Under the pieces are notes generated by a model. The model made no database searches. It saw nothing but the letters and a program-made list of their open reading frames with translations, and was not told the DNA's origin. Of a stretch of DNA of 64,000 bases, positions 56,114-64,000 are shown one piece after another. The DNA lies in NCBI RefSeq assembly GCF_000223375.1, contig NC_017384.1, positions 2,234,501 to 2,298,500 of the forward strand. The letters run 5' to 3'. The DNA comes from Ketogulonicigenium vulgare WSH-001 (GTDB lineage: Bacteria > Pseudomonadota > Alphaproteobacteria > Rhodobacterales > Rhodobacteraceae). Positions within the stretch are counted from its first letter, which is position 1; every line of letters begins with the position of its first letter. The translations under genes were made by a program, and so were the position numbers.

Positions 56114-56641
56114 TTAAATCGGCTGGCCGGGGACCAGATCGGCCCAGTTCGGATGGAACCGCGCCATATGCAGCGTGTTCACAAAACGGCCGCCTGTGAA
56201 CAAATCAAACCGGGTTTCATGTTCGGATTGAAAGCCATAGCGCTGGTAAAGTGCGATGGCACGCGCGTTATCGACGGACACGGAAAGCTCGACCCGCAGG
56301 ATATTCAACCAATTGTCGGTCATGTTCAGCATCTCGGCAATCAGGCCCCCGCCCGCGCCTTGCCCCTGAAAATCGGGATGCACGGCAAGGCCGAAACTGG
56401 CAACATGCTTGCGGCGCGGATTGCGATTCTGGATGAGGCCGAGGTGCCCGATGGCGCGGCCCTGCACCTCTGCTACCAGCTCGACCGCGTCCGGATCGCG
56501 CGTCACATAAAAGTCGCGCCAAAAGCTTTCGGACCGATGCGGCACCTGCGCGGTATAGGCCAGCACCGATTCGTGGCGGTAGATCTCGATCAATTGCGCG
56601 GAATCATCGGGGCGCAGGCTGCGGATCGTAAGAGGGGGCAT
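56114..56641 (-). CDS. GNAT-family N-acetyltransferase
   Basis: A 175-residue single-domain GNAT protein. The acetyl-CoA pyrophosphate-binding motif is QGQGAGGGLIAEML (about 95-108), preceded by the beta-strand FGLAVHPDF and followed by VELSVSVDNARAIALYQRYG, the usual C-terminal motif. The N-terminus MPPLTIRSLRPDDSAQLIEI is standard. The substrate is unknown. It is divergent from rfbC and followed by the 342-base spacer. Confidence 0.88.
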   Translation of the reverse strand: MPPLTIRSLRPDDSAQLIEIYRHESVLAYTAQVPHRSESFWRDFYVTRDPDAVELVAEVQGRAIGHLGLIQNRNPRRKHVASFGLAVHPDFQGQGAGGGLIAEMLNMTDNWLNILRVELSVSVDNARAIALYQRYGFQSEHETRFDLFTGGRFVNTLHMARFHPNWADLVPGQPI

Positions 56642-56831
56642 CTTGGCATCCTTGAATATGCCAACATAGCTTGCGACGCGGCGCCGCCCGGCACAAGATA
56701 TGCGATAAGTTAAGATTTCTCTTCATCATATCGTAAGTTTCGCGTTGACTATTGTGCCCGAGCAATGCGTCCATTAGCGCATGATTAACCCGCGCGCGCG
56801 GGGACCGAACCTAGCAGCGGAACCATTTACA

Positions 56832-57383
56832 ATGATTGAAGAAACCTCGCTTCCCGGCGTGATGATTGTAACACCCGCACGTCACGGCGATGCACGGGGA
56901 TTTTTCTCGGAAAGCTGGAACCGGCAGCGTATGGCTGATGCGGGCCTTGTTTATGATTTCGTGCAGGACAACCACTCGCTGTCGATGCGAGTCGGCACGT
57001 TGCGCGGGCTGCATTTCCAATCGCCCCCCCATGCGCAGGCGAAACTGGTGCGCTGCGGGCGCGGGCGGCTGTTTGATGTGGCGGTCGATATCCGCAAGGG
57101 CAGCCCCACCTATGGCAAATGGGTTGGGGTTGAACTCAGCTTTGAAAACGGTCGCCAACTGCTGATCCCCGAGGGGTTCCTGCACGGCTTCGTCACCCTC
57201 GAGCCTGAGACCGAGGTTGTTTACAAATGCACCGATTACTATGCCCCCGACTGCGACGGTGCGGTGCTGTGGGATAGCTGCGGCATTGAATGGCCGCTTG
57301 AAGGCGAGCCGCTGCTATCGGACAAGGATCTGCGCGCGGTGCCGCTTTCTGATTTTGATTCGCCTTTTGATTTCAAGGGATAA
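56832..57383 (+). CDS. rfbC: dTDP-4-dehydrorhamnose 3,5-epimerase
   Basis: RfbC epimerises dTDP-4-keto-6-deoxyglucose at C3 and C5 in dTDP-L-rhamnose synthesis. The 183-residue cupin-fold enzyme has the catalytic His61 in LRGLHFQ, the RFDV-type VDIRKGSPTYGKW strand and the Tyr/Asp in YKCTDYYAP. ATG 56832 gives the family length; an ATG at 56781 is in frame but adds an atypical leader. rfbB follows three bases after the stop. The partner genes rfbA and rfbD are not in the window. Confidence 0.94.
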   Translation: MIEETSLPGVMIVTPARHGDARGFFSESWNRQRMADAGLVYDFVQDNHSLSMRVGTLRGLHFQSPPHAQAKLVRCGRGRLFDVAVDIRKGSPTYGKWVGVELSFENGRQLLIPEGFLHGFVTLEPETEVVYKCTDYYAPDCDGAVLWDSCGIEWPLEGEPLLSDKDLRAVPLSDFDSPFDFKG

Positions 57384-57386
57384 GTC

Positions 57387-58436
57387 ATGAAAATCCTGAT
57401 TACCGGCGGCGCCGGTTTCATCGGCTCGGCCGTGGTGCGACAGGCGGTGGCGGCGGGCCATCATGTGGTGAACCTTGATGCGCTAACCTATGCAGCCTGC
57501 CTCGATAACGTGGCATCGGTTGCGGATAGCCCGCTTTATGCCTTTGAACAGGCCGACATTCGCGATGCCGCAGCGCTCGAGGCCGTGTTCGCGCGCCACG
57601 CCCCCGATGCCGTCATGCATCTGGCCGCCGAAAGCCATGTGGACCGCTCGATCGACGGGCCGGGGGCTTTTGTCGAAACGAATGTGATGGGCACCTATAC
57701 GCTGCTGCAGGCCGCCCGTGCCTATTGGGAGGGTCGCGGCAAGCCCGAGGGTTTCCGCTTTCACCATATTTCAACCGACGAAGTCTTCGGATCGCTGCCC
57801 CATGACCCGGCGGTGAAATTCACCGAGGATACCCCCTACGATCCCCGCAGCCCCTATTCCGCCAGCAAAGCCGCGTCGGATCATCTGGTGCGCGCCTGGC
57901 ACGAAACCTATGGGCTGCCGGTTGTGCTGACGAATTGTTCCAACAATTACGGGCCCTTCCACTTTCCCGAAAAGCTGATCCCCGTCATCATCCTGAACGC
58001 TTTGGCCGGTAAACCCCTGCCGATTTATGGCGATGGATCGAACATTCGCGACTGGCTCTATGTCGAGGATCACGCGACCGCCCTGCTGACAGTGCTGGAA
58101 AAGGGTAAACTCGGCCGCAGCTATAATATCGGCGGCGAGAATGAGCGCACCAACCTTGAACTGGTGCAAACTCTCTGCGCGATTTTGGACGAGAAACAGC
58201 CCAAAACCAGCGGCAGCTATGCCGACCAGATTACCTTTGTCACCGACCGTCCCGGCCATGATGCACGCTATGCCATTGAACCCGAACGCATTCGCACCGA
58301 ACTCGGTTGGCGCCCCTCGGTCACGGTCGAGCAGGGCCTTGCGCTGACGGTAGATTGGTATTTGGCCAATGAAAGCTGGTGGCAGCCGCTGCTGGACCGG
58401 CATGGCGTCGGCCAAAGGCTGGGCACCAAGGCCTGA
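57387..58436 (+). CDS. rfbB: dTDP-glucose 4,6-dehydratase
   Basis: RfbB is an NAD-dependent extended SDR that converts dTDP-glucose to dTDP-4-keto-6-deoxyglucose. The 349-residue protein has GGAGFIGS (7-14), [12 protein letters not shown], the active-site STDEVFG (about 130-136) and YSASKAASD (about 157-165), with [15 protein letters not shown] later. It follows rfbC after three bases with the start at ATGAAAATC. With rfbC it supplies a sugar nucleotide for surface polysaccharide. Confidence 0.95.
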   Translation: MKILITGGAGFIGSAVVRQAVAAGHHVVNLDALTYAACLDNVASVADSPLYAFEQADIRDAAALEAVFARHAPDAVMHLAAESHVDRSIDGPGAFVETNVMGTYTLLQAARAYWEGRGKPEGFRFHHISTDEVFGSLPHDPAVKFTEDTPYDPRSPYSASKAASDHLVRAWHETYGLPVVLTNCSNNYGPFHFPEKLIPVIILNALAGKPLPIYGDGSNIRDWLYVEDHATALLTVLEKGKLGRSYNIGGENERTNLELVQTLCAILDEKQPKTSGSYADQITFVTDRPGHDARYAIEPERIRTELGWRPSVTVEQGLALTVDWYLANESWWQPLLDRHGVGQRLGTKA

Positions 58437-58457
58437 GGGCAGCAGTATTATTCTATA

Positions 58458-58500
58458 AACTGGCGCAATATTGGCATTCTTGTTCCACCTTGCGCCAGTT
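58458..58500. promoter_or_regulatory. 11-bp inverted repeat upstream of the His-rich cupin gene
   Basis: AACTGGCGCAA (58458-58468) and TTGCGCCAGTT (58490-58500) are perfect inverted copies separated by 21 bases, between rfbB and the cupin gene. It might be an operator for a dimeric regulator or the stem of an rfbB 3' hairpin; no U-run follows. Confidence 0.6.
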
Positions 58501-58556
58501 GACCCAGGCTACCCCCCGCCCCAGACTCGCATGATGCTTGCGACAGGAGCCGGACA

Positions 58557-59078
58557 ATGCCTCACGACCACTCTCACGACGATCACGATCACGACCATCA
58601 TCACCACGATACGCCGTCCGATGCGCCGTGGAAATACGATGGCGTGCGCGTCATCCCCGGCGACAAGCTGGATGCAAATACCGCGCAGACCCCCGGCATG
58701 TACCGTCAGGCCGCAATCAACCACGCCCGCGTCGGTGCGGAAAAGATCTGGGCCGGCACCGTTGCCATTGCGCCCAACGCCAAAACCGGCGTTCACCATC
58801 ATGGTCCGCTGGAAAGCGTCATCTATGTCGTGCGTGGCCGCGCGCGCCTGCGGTGGGGCGAACGTCTTGAATTCGTGGCCGAAGCTGGCCCCGGCGATTT
58901 CATCTATGTGCCGCCCTATGTGCCGCATCAGGAAATCAATGCGAACCCCGATGAGACGCTGGAATGCGTATTGGTGCGCTCGGACAACGAGGCCGTCGTG
59001 GTGAATATCACCGACATCGACCCGGTCGAGCAGCCCGAGAATGTCCCGTGGATCGATCCGATCCACCGCGAGGGCTAA
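58557..59078 (+). CDS. Single-domain cupin with His/Asp-rich N-terminus
   Basis: A 173-residue cytoplasmic protein. Residues 2-20 contain eleven His and six Asp residues (MPHDHSHDDHDHDHHHHDTP), a probable metal-binding tail. Residues about 50-150 form a cupin barrel: motif 1 is GVHHHGPLESVIYVVRGR with the His pair and Glu, motif 2 is PGDFIYVPPYVPHQEIN. The fold suggests a metal-dependent sugar- or small-molecule enzyme or binding protein. AGGAG seven bases before the ATG supports the start. Function unknown. Confidence 0.8.
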   Translation: MPHDHSHDDHDHDHHHHDTPSDAPWKYDGVRVIPGDKLDANTAQTPGMYRQAAINHARVGAEKIWAGTVAIAPNAKTGVHHHGPLESVIYVVRGRARLRWGERLEFVAEAGPGDFIYVPPYVPHQEINANPDETLECVLVRSDNEAVVVNITDIDPVEQPENVPWIDPIHREG

Positions 59079-59125
59079 TCCCGCGATTCCCGACCAATCG
59101 AATCGTCTTGGGAAATAAAATCATC

Positions 59126-59213
59126 GTCCGACCCCAGTGCGACAGCATAGCAATGCCAAGCTGGGGGCGGACTTTGGAAGCCGACCCTTGCTGTAGAATG
59201 CTATTGCTGTCGC
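59126..59213 (+). promoter_or_regulatory. Interleaved inverted repeats before the dipeptide-type ABC operon
   Basis: Arm A GTCCGACCCCAG (59126-59137) pairs with A' CTGGGGGCGGAC (59161-59172) at 11 of 12 positions. Arm B GCGACAGCATAGCA (59139-59152) pairs with B' TGCTATTGCTGTCGC (59199-59213) with one bulge. The order A-B-A'-B' allows a pseudoknot or two alternative folds. A third small hairpin CCCCG/CGGGG follows at 59224-59239, 30 bases before the operon. Confidence 0.55.
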
Positions 59214-59269
59214 GAACAAGGTCCCCCGGAAAGTCGGGGCGGCTGCAAGATCCGTGAAAGAAGTTTCAA

Positions 59270-60811
59270 ATGGCAACCAATCGTCGCGATGTATTAAAGT
59301 ATTTTGGCGCCACGGCCGCTGCGCCTGCGCTGTTCTCTTTTGGTTTTCCGGGCCTGGCCCGCGCGCAGTCCAGCACCACGCTGACCATTGCGCAGGGGAA
59401 TGACATTCTCTCGCTGGACCCGGCCGACCATGCCAACAACAGCACCGAGGCGACGCTGGTCAATCTTTACGATTACCTCGTGAACAAGGATTTCTCGGGC
59501 GAGACGCTGGTCTTCACGCCGAACCTTGCGACGTCTTGGACGACCGAAGATCAGATTCGTTGGATCTTTGATCTGCGCGATGATGTGAAATGGCATGACG
59601 GCAGCCCCTTTACCGCCGAAGATGTGAAATTCACGATCGAGCGCACGCAAGGCGATGCAAAGCTGCGCAGCACCGCGCGTTTTCGCACCATCAAAGAAGC
59701 GAACGTCCTGTCGCCCTATCAGATCGAGATTATCACCGACGGCCGCGACGCGCTGCTGCTGCACAGCTTGGTTGGTAATGGTGCCGGCCTGCTGCCCAAA
59801 GCCGCCTTCGAGGCTGCGGCCAGCAAAGAGGCGTTCTTCGAGAACCCCATCGGCACCGGCCCCTATAAATTCCGCGAATGGCGCAAGGCCGACCGCGTCG
59901 TGCTGGATGCGAACACCGACTGGTGGGGCGGCACCCCGCATTGGGAACAGATCGTCGTGCGCGCGATCCCCGAAACCTCGACCCGCGTGGCGGAATTCAT
60001 CACCGGCGGCGTCGATATCGCGGTGAACATCCCGCCCGAGGACATCGCCCGTATCGCCGCTGACCCCGCCACACAGGTCGTCAGCTTTGACATCGCGCGC
60101 AATATCGCGCTGCATGTCCGCGTCGCCGAAGGCAGCGCCACCGCGAACCCGCTGGTGCGCGAGGCCATCGACCTTGCCATCAACCGCCCCGAGCTGGCTG
60201 AGTTTGTCGTCGAGGGCTTTGCCGCCCCGACGCGCGGCCTGTTTCCGCCAAAGATTCCGGGCTTCAACCCCGATCTGACCGGCGATGACAGCACCTTTAA
60301 CCCTGACCGCGCGCGCGAATTGATTGCCGAGGCGGGCGCCGAAGGCACCACGATCACCCTCTCCAGCCCCTCAGGCCGTTATGTGAAAGACCGCGAGATT
60401 GCCGAGGCTGTTGTCGGCTATCTGCAAGACATCGGTTTGGACGCCCGTCTTGAAGTGCTGGACTGGAGCGTCTTCAACTCGCGCCTGAACAGTTTCGAGC
60501 TGGGCGATATGTATCTGTGGGGCATGGGGTCGTATACCGACGCCTCGATCCTGCTGCCGCGCTCGATCCTGAACCGTTTCAACAACGACTGGCACGATGC
60601 GACGTTCGACGGGCTGGAGGCCGCAGCCGCTGCCGCCCCGACCGAGGAGGAGCGTCTGGCGATCCTGCGCGAGGGCCAGCAGATCATGACCGACGCCCGC
60701 GCCCGCATCGGCCTGCTGTACCCTCAAGCCATCTATGGCGTGAACGCGCGTATCAGCTTTGACGGCCGCTTTGACGAGATGATCCCCGCCGAAGGGGCCC
60801 GTCGCGTATGA
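59270..60811 (+). CDS. ABC importer binding protein, family 5, Tat-exported
   Basis: A 513-residue binding protein of the dipeptide/oligopeptide/nickel class (SBP_bac_5). The N-terminus NRRDVLKYFGATAAAPALFS is a twin-arginine signal (RRxVLK) with cleavage near LARA-QSS, so it is probably folded before export. Domain hallmarks are DILSLDPADHANNSTEATLV, RWIFDLRDDVKWHDGSPFTA and ENPIGTGPYKFREW. It starts a four-gene importer operon; its stop overlaps the first permease (ATGA). The ligand could be peptides or another small solute. Confidence 0.9.
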   Translation: MATNRRDVLKYFGATAAAPALFSFGFPGLARAQSSTTLTIAQGNDILSLDPADHANNSTEATLVNLYDYLVNKDFSGETLVFTPNLATSWTTEDQIRWIFDLRDDVKWHDGSPFTAEDVKFTIERTQGDAKLRSTARFRTIKEANVLSPYQIEIITDGRDALLLHSLVGNGAGLLPKAAFEAAASKEAFFENPIGTGPYKFREWRKADRVVLDANTDWWGGTPHWEQIVVRAIPETSTRVAEFITGGVDIAVNIPPEDIARIAADPATQVVSFDIARNIALHVRVAEGSATANPLVREAIDLAINRPELAEFVVEGFAAPTRGLFPPKIPGFNPDLTGDDSTFNPDRARELIAEAGAEGTTITLSSPSGRYVKDREIAEAVVGYLQDIGLDARLEVLDWSVFNSRLNSFELGDMYLWGMGSYTDASILLPRSILNRFNNDWHDATFDGLEAAAAAAPTEEERLAILREGQQIMTDARARIGLLYPQAIYGVNARISFDGRFDEMIPAEGARRV

Positions 60812-61725
60812 TCATCCGGGCCTTGGGGCGCTTTGTTCTGCAAGCGATTCCCGTTCTTTATATCGTGTCGCTGATCGTCTTTGTTCTGGTTTTCCTGACG
60901 GGCGACCCCACGGCCATGATGATCCCGGATGATGCGACCGAGGCAGACCGGGCGGCACTGATTGCCGCCTGGGGCCTCGATCAGCCGGCGCATATTCAAT
61001 ATGTCCGCTATATGGCGAATATCCTGCAGGGGGATTTCGGCACATCCTATCGCTATGGCACATCGGCCCTGCCCATTGTGCTGGACCGCCTGCCCGCGAC
61101 GCTGCTGCTGACATTCGGCGCGCTGGTCGTGGCGCTGATCATCGCAATTCCTGCCGGCATTATCGCGGCTTTGCGCCACAATAGCGCGGTGGATTACACC
61201 GTTTCGGGCACAGCGGTTTTGTTCAAAGCCATGCCGAATTTCTGGGTCGGGATCATGCTGATCCTGATCTTTGGCGTCTGGCTGCGCTGGTTGCCGGTAT
61301 CGGGTTCGGGCAGTTTCGCGCATCTGATCTTGCCCGCGATCACGCTGGGCACCGGCTTTGCCGCCGATCTGGCAAAGCTTGTCCGCGCCAGTATGCTGGA
61401 AGTGCTGGGCCAAGATTACATCCGCACCGCCATGTCAAAGGGCATCCCTGACCGGGTGGTGATTTTCAAACATGCCTTGAAAAATGCAGCCATTCCCACC
61501 GTCACGATGACATCGCTGCATATCATCGCACTGCTGGGAGGCGCGCTGGTGACCGAGACCGTGTTCTCGTGGCCCGGCCTTGGGCAGCTGATCGTGCAAG
61601 CGATCTATACAAAGGATATGGCGGTCATCCAAATCGCGGTTTTCGTCATCACCATTATGACGCTGGTGCTGAATTTTCTGACGGATCTGGCCTATCGGCT
61701 GCTTGATCCCCGCATCCGGTTGTGA
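60808..61725 (+). CDS. Dipeptide-type ABC permease (DppB-like)
   Basis: A 305-residue permease with six helices and the DppB/OppB N-terminal pattern FVLQAIPVLYIVSLIVFVLV and LTGDPTAMMIPDDATEADRA (the periplasmic loop). The coupling sequence is QDYIRTAMSKGIPDRVVIFK (about 204-223). It overlaps the binding-protein stop by four bases and is followed by the DppC-like gene. Confidence 0.92.
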   Translation: MIIRALGRFVLQAIPVLYIVSLIVFVLVFLTGDPTAMMIPDDATEADRAALIAAWGLDQPAHIQYVRYMANILQGDFGTSYRYGTSALPIVLDRLPATLLLTFGALVVALIIAIPAGIIAALRHNSAVDYTVSGTAVLFKAMPNFWVGIMLILIFGVWLRWLPVSGSGSFAHLILPAITLGTGFAADLAKLVRASMLEVLGQDYIRTAMSKGIPDRVVIFKHALKNAAIPTVTMTSLHIIALLGGALVTETVFSWPGLGQLIVQAIYTKDMAVIQIAVFVITIMTLVLNFLTDLAYRLLDPRIRL

Positions 61726-61729
61726 CGCT

Positions 61730-62584
61730 ATGACTCATCTCTCACCCGCCTTGAAATCGCTGCTGAAAAGCCGCGCGGCCATGCTGGGCATCGTGATGTT
61801 TGCGGTGATTGTGCTGTCGGCTGTCTTTGCCGATCTGCTGCCGCTGGCCGATCCCACCCGGCGCAGCCTGCCTGCGCGCAACCTGCCGCCGCTATCGGGC
61901 ACCAACGGCCAGTTCTTTTTGCTGGGGTCAGACGGTCAGGGTCGCGATATGCTGTCGCGCATCATCTATGGCGCGCGCGCATCACTGATCGTGGGGCTGG
62001 CCGCCGTGTCGCTATCGGCCTTTATCGGGTTGGTCGTGGGGCTGATATCTGGGCTGCGCGGCGGCTGGGTTGATCTGGTGCTGATGCGCATCATCGACGC
62101 GGTGCTGGCGATCCCGACGCTGCTGTTCATGCTGGTGGTCGCGCTGGTCGTCGGATCGGGGCTGATGCCGCTGATCGTCGCCATCGCCGTGACCAACTGG
62201 GTCGTCTATGCCCGCATGGTCAGGGCCGAAGTTTTGCGCGTCAAAGACCTCGATTTCGTCGCTGCGGCGCGGATTGCCCGCGTGTCAGGTGCGACGCTGC
62301 TGGGGCGGCACATCCTGCCCAACATCCTGCCCGCCTTTATCGTCGTTGCCACACTGAATATCGGCGCGGTGATCCTGCTGGAAAGCTCGCTGTCGTTCCT
62401 GGGCTTTGGCATTCAGGCACCCGGTATCTCGTGGGGGCAAATGCTGGCCGAGGGGCGTCAGTCGCTGGCCACCAGCTGGTGGGTTGCAACCTTCCCTGGC
62501 GTGGCGGTCACCATGACCGTTTTCAGCATCATCCTGCTGGGTGACTGGCTGCGTGACTATCTAGACCCGAGGCATCCGGCATGA
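61730..62584 (+). CDS. Dipeptide-type ABC permease (DppC-like)
   Basis: A 284-residue permease with six helices. DppC traits are the N-terminal LLKSRAAMLGIVMFAVIVLS, the LGSDGQGRDMLSRIIYGARA segment and the coupling loop KDLDFVAAARIARVSGATLL. The ATG at 61730 follows the DppB stop by four bases; an upstream in-frame ATG at 61703 would overlap DppB and adds an atypical leader. The stop overlaps the ATPase start (ATGA). Confidence 0.92.
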   Translation: MTHLSPALKSLLKSRAAMLGIVMFAVIVLSAVFADLLPLADPTRRSLPARNLPPLSGTNGQFFLLGSDGQGRDMLSRIIYGARASLIVGLAAVSLSAFIGLVVGLISGLRGGWVDLVLMRIIDAVLAIPTLLFMLVVALVVGSGLMPLIVAIAVTNWVVYARMVRAEVLRVKDLDFVAAARIARVSGATLLGRHILPNILPAFIVVATLNIGAVILLESSLSFLGFGIQAPGISWGQMLAEGRQSLATSWWVATFPGVAVTMTVFSIILLGDWLRDYLDPRHPA

Positions 62585-64000
62585 CCCCCGTTCTGACCTA
62601 TCGTAACGCCGCAATCAGCCTGCCGCGCGATGAGGGCCACACCACCTTGGTGCGCGGCGTTGATCTGAATGTCTCGCGCAATGAGATCGTGGCACTGGTC
62701 GGCGAAAGTGGATCGGGCAAAACGCTGACCGCCCTCAGCACGCTGGGTCTGCTGCCGCGCGGGGCTGAATTCACCGCCGATACTGCGACGCTGAACGGCC
62801 ACGACCTGACCCGGATGACCCCGGAGGGCTGGCGCGCCCTGCGCGGGGCCGAGGTCGGCATCGTGTTTCAAGAACCTTTGTCATCCCTCAATCCCGTGCT
62901 GACGATCGGCGATCAGATTGGCGAGGTTCTGTTCTATAAACGCGGCCTCGCCCGCGCCCAGCGCCGCGCGGTTGCAACCGACCTGCTGGCCCGCATGGGC
63001 CTTGCCCGCCCCGCACAGCTGTTGGACGAATATCCGCACCAACTATCGGGCGGGATGCGTCAGCGCGTGATGCTGGCCATCGCCATGGCCGGCGAGCCCT
63101 CGCTGCTGATCTGTGACGAGCCGACCACCGCGCTCGACAACTCGGTGCAGGCGCAGGTGCTAGAGCTGATCGTCGAGACCGCGGCACAGACCGGCGTAGG
63201 CGTGCTGTTCATCACGCATGATTTGTCGGTGGTGGCGCAGGTCGCCGACCGCGTCGCCGTCATGCAGCACGGCGCGATTGTCGAAGCAGCCCCCGTGACC
63301 CAACTGTTCCGCAGCCCGCAGCATCCCTATACGCAAAAGCTGATCGGCCTTGCCCCCCATGTGCCCGCTGTGGTCCGCACCGGCGCGCCTAGTGCCGCAC
63401 CCGAGGCCGCGAAAGCCCCTCTGCTAGAGTTGCGCGATATTACAAAGCGCTATGACGGCAAAACGCTGGCACTGGATCACGTCTCGCTGCAACTCGCGGC
63501 GGGCGAGACGCTGGGCATCGTAGGCGAATCGGGGTCAGGGAAATCATCACTGGCCAAGATCATCACCGGATTGCAACGCCCCGATAGTGGCAGCGTGCTG
63601 TTTGACGGGCGCGACCTGCTCAATGGCCCCGCCGGTGCTGGCAGCGATGTGCAGATGGTGTTCCAAGACCCGTTTTCATCCCTGAACCCGCGTATGCGGA
63701 TCGGCGCGATCATTACCGAGCCCCTCTATGCCCTCAGCCGCCTGTCCCGCACCGTGGCCGCGAACGAGGCTGCCCGCCTGTTGGAAACAGTCGGCCTGTC
63801 CCCCGATATGGCAACCCGCTTTCCGCACCAACTGTCGGGCGGCCAGCGCCAGCGCGTCGGCATTGCCCGCGCCCTGTCGGTGCGGCCGCGCCTGCTGATC
63901 TGTGACGAGCCTGTCTCGGCGCTCGATGTCTCGGTTCAGGCCGAGATTCTGGCCCTGCTGCAGCGCCTGAAATCCGAATTCAGCCTGACAACGATCTTTA
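62581..64000 (+). CDS. Fused dipeptide-type ABC ATPases (DppD-DppF-like), cut by window end
   Basis: The frame is open from ATG 62581 to the window end (473 codons) and contains two ATPase domains in one chain. Domain 1 has Walker A GESGSGKT (about 40-47), signature [15 protein letters not shown] and Walker [13 protein letters not shown]. Domain 2, after a linker near 275, has GESGSGKS (about 316-323), [15 protein letters not shown] and [12 protein letters not shown]. In many bacteria the two are separate DppD and DppF genes; fusions are common in Rhodobacterales. About 60-80 residues are missing at the C-terminus. Confidence 0.93.
   Translation, partial: MTPVLTYRNAAISLPRDEGHTTLVRGVDLNVSRNEIVALVGESGSGKTLTALSTLGLLPRGAEFTADTATLNGHDLTRMTPEGWRALRGAEVGIVFQEPLSSLNPVLTIGDQIGEVLFYKRGLARAQRRAVATDLLARMGLARPAQLLDEYPHQLSGGMRQRVMLAIAMAGEPSLLICDEPTTALDNSVQAQVLELIVETAAQTGVGVLFITHDLSVVAQVADRVAVMQHGAIVEAAPVTQLFRSPQHPYTQKLIGLAPHVPAVVRTGAPSAAPEAAKAPLLELRDITKRYDGKTLALDHVSLQLAAGETLGIVGESGSGKSSLAKIITGLQRPDSGSVLFDGRDLLNGPAGAGSDVQMVFQDPFSSLNPRMRIGAIITEPLYALSRLSRTVAANEAARLLETVGLSPDMATRFPHQLSGGQRQRVGIARALSVRPRLLICDEPVSALDVSVQAEILALLQRLKSEFSLTTIF

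Overview
The window looks like chromosome from a high-GC alphaproteobacterium of the Rhodobacterales. The gene content (dapD/dapE neighbourhood, IalB-like protein, twin-TM protein) fits that order. An intact PQQ-dependent dehydrogenase at 43537-45276 closely matches, from memory, the L-sorbose/alcohol dehydrogenase family of Ketogulonicigenium vulgare, so that genus is the most likely source. No tRNA, rRNA, CRISPR array or intact insertion sequence was recognised.

Layout. 1-19,000 is mostly housekeeping: a partial tuf, parC, a cobalamin adenosyltransferase, a gpmI-envC-like-ctpA-rppH-rnr series, an SDR, mltB, dapE/dapD with small genes between, rlmN and an IalB-family protein. 19,500-36,215 is a one-directional accessory locus. 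It runs from a promoter, a c-type cytochrome and a frameshifted PQQ dehydrogenase to a periplasmic binding protein, a degenerate M50-like membrane protein, an unrecognised membrane protein, a giant vWA protein, a MoxR ATPase, a DUF58 protein, two interleaved ABC transporter sets and a second binding protein. 36,216-39,747 holds an aminopeptidase, an MFS exporter and a HugZ-like protein. 39,750-43,288 is a SitABCD-type Mn/Fe importer whose upstream region carries two near-identical palindromes and is shared with the intact PQQ dehydrogenase. 45,398-47,998 holds a GNAT enzyme and a lower-GC GT61 glycosyltransferase. 48,003-53,145 is a complete ugpQBAEC operon for glycerophosphodiester/glycerol-3-phosphate use. 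Then come a DMT transporter, a TerC-CBS-CorC protein, a GNAT enzyme, rfbC-rfbB, a His-rich cupin and a dipeptide-type ABC operon that runs off the right edge.

How it fits together. The main story is periplasmic quinoprotein oxidation. Two dehydrogenase genes about 23 kb apart share a tract of about 655 bp that is identical except for one extra G, while the rest has diverged, which points to gene conversion or recent recombination. The extra G frameshifts the upstream copy just after its signal peptide. The genes after that copy resemble in outline the accessory set of methanol dehydrogenase operons (J-type binding protein, MoxR ATPase, DUF58, vWA) joined to transporters like those found with PQQ alcohol dehydrogenases. 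I infer a maturation and transport system for quinoproteins; this is not shown by the sequence alone.
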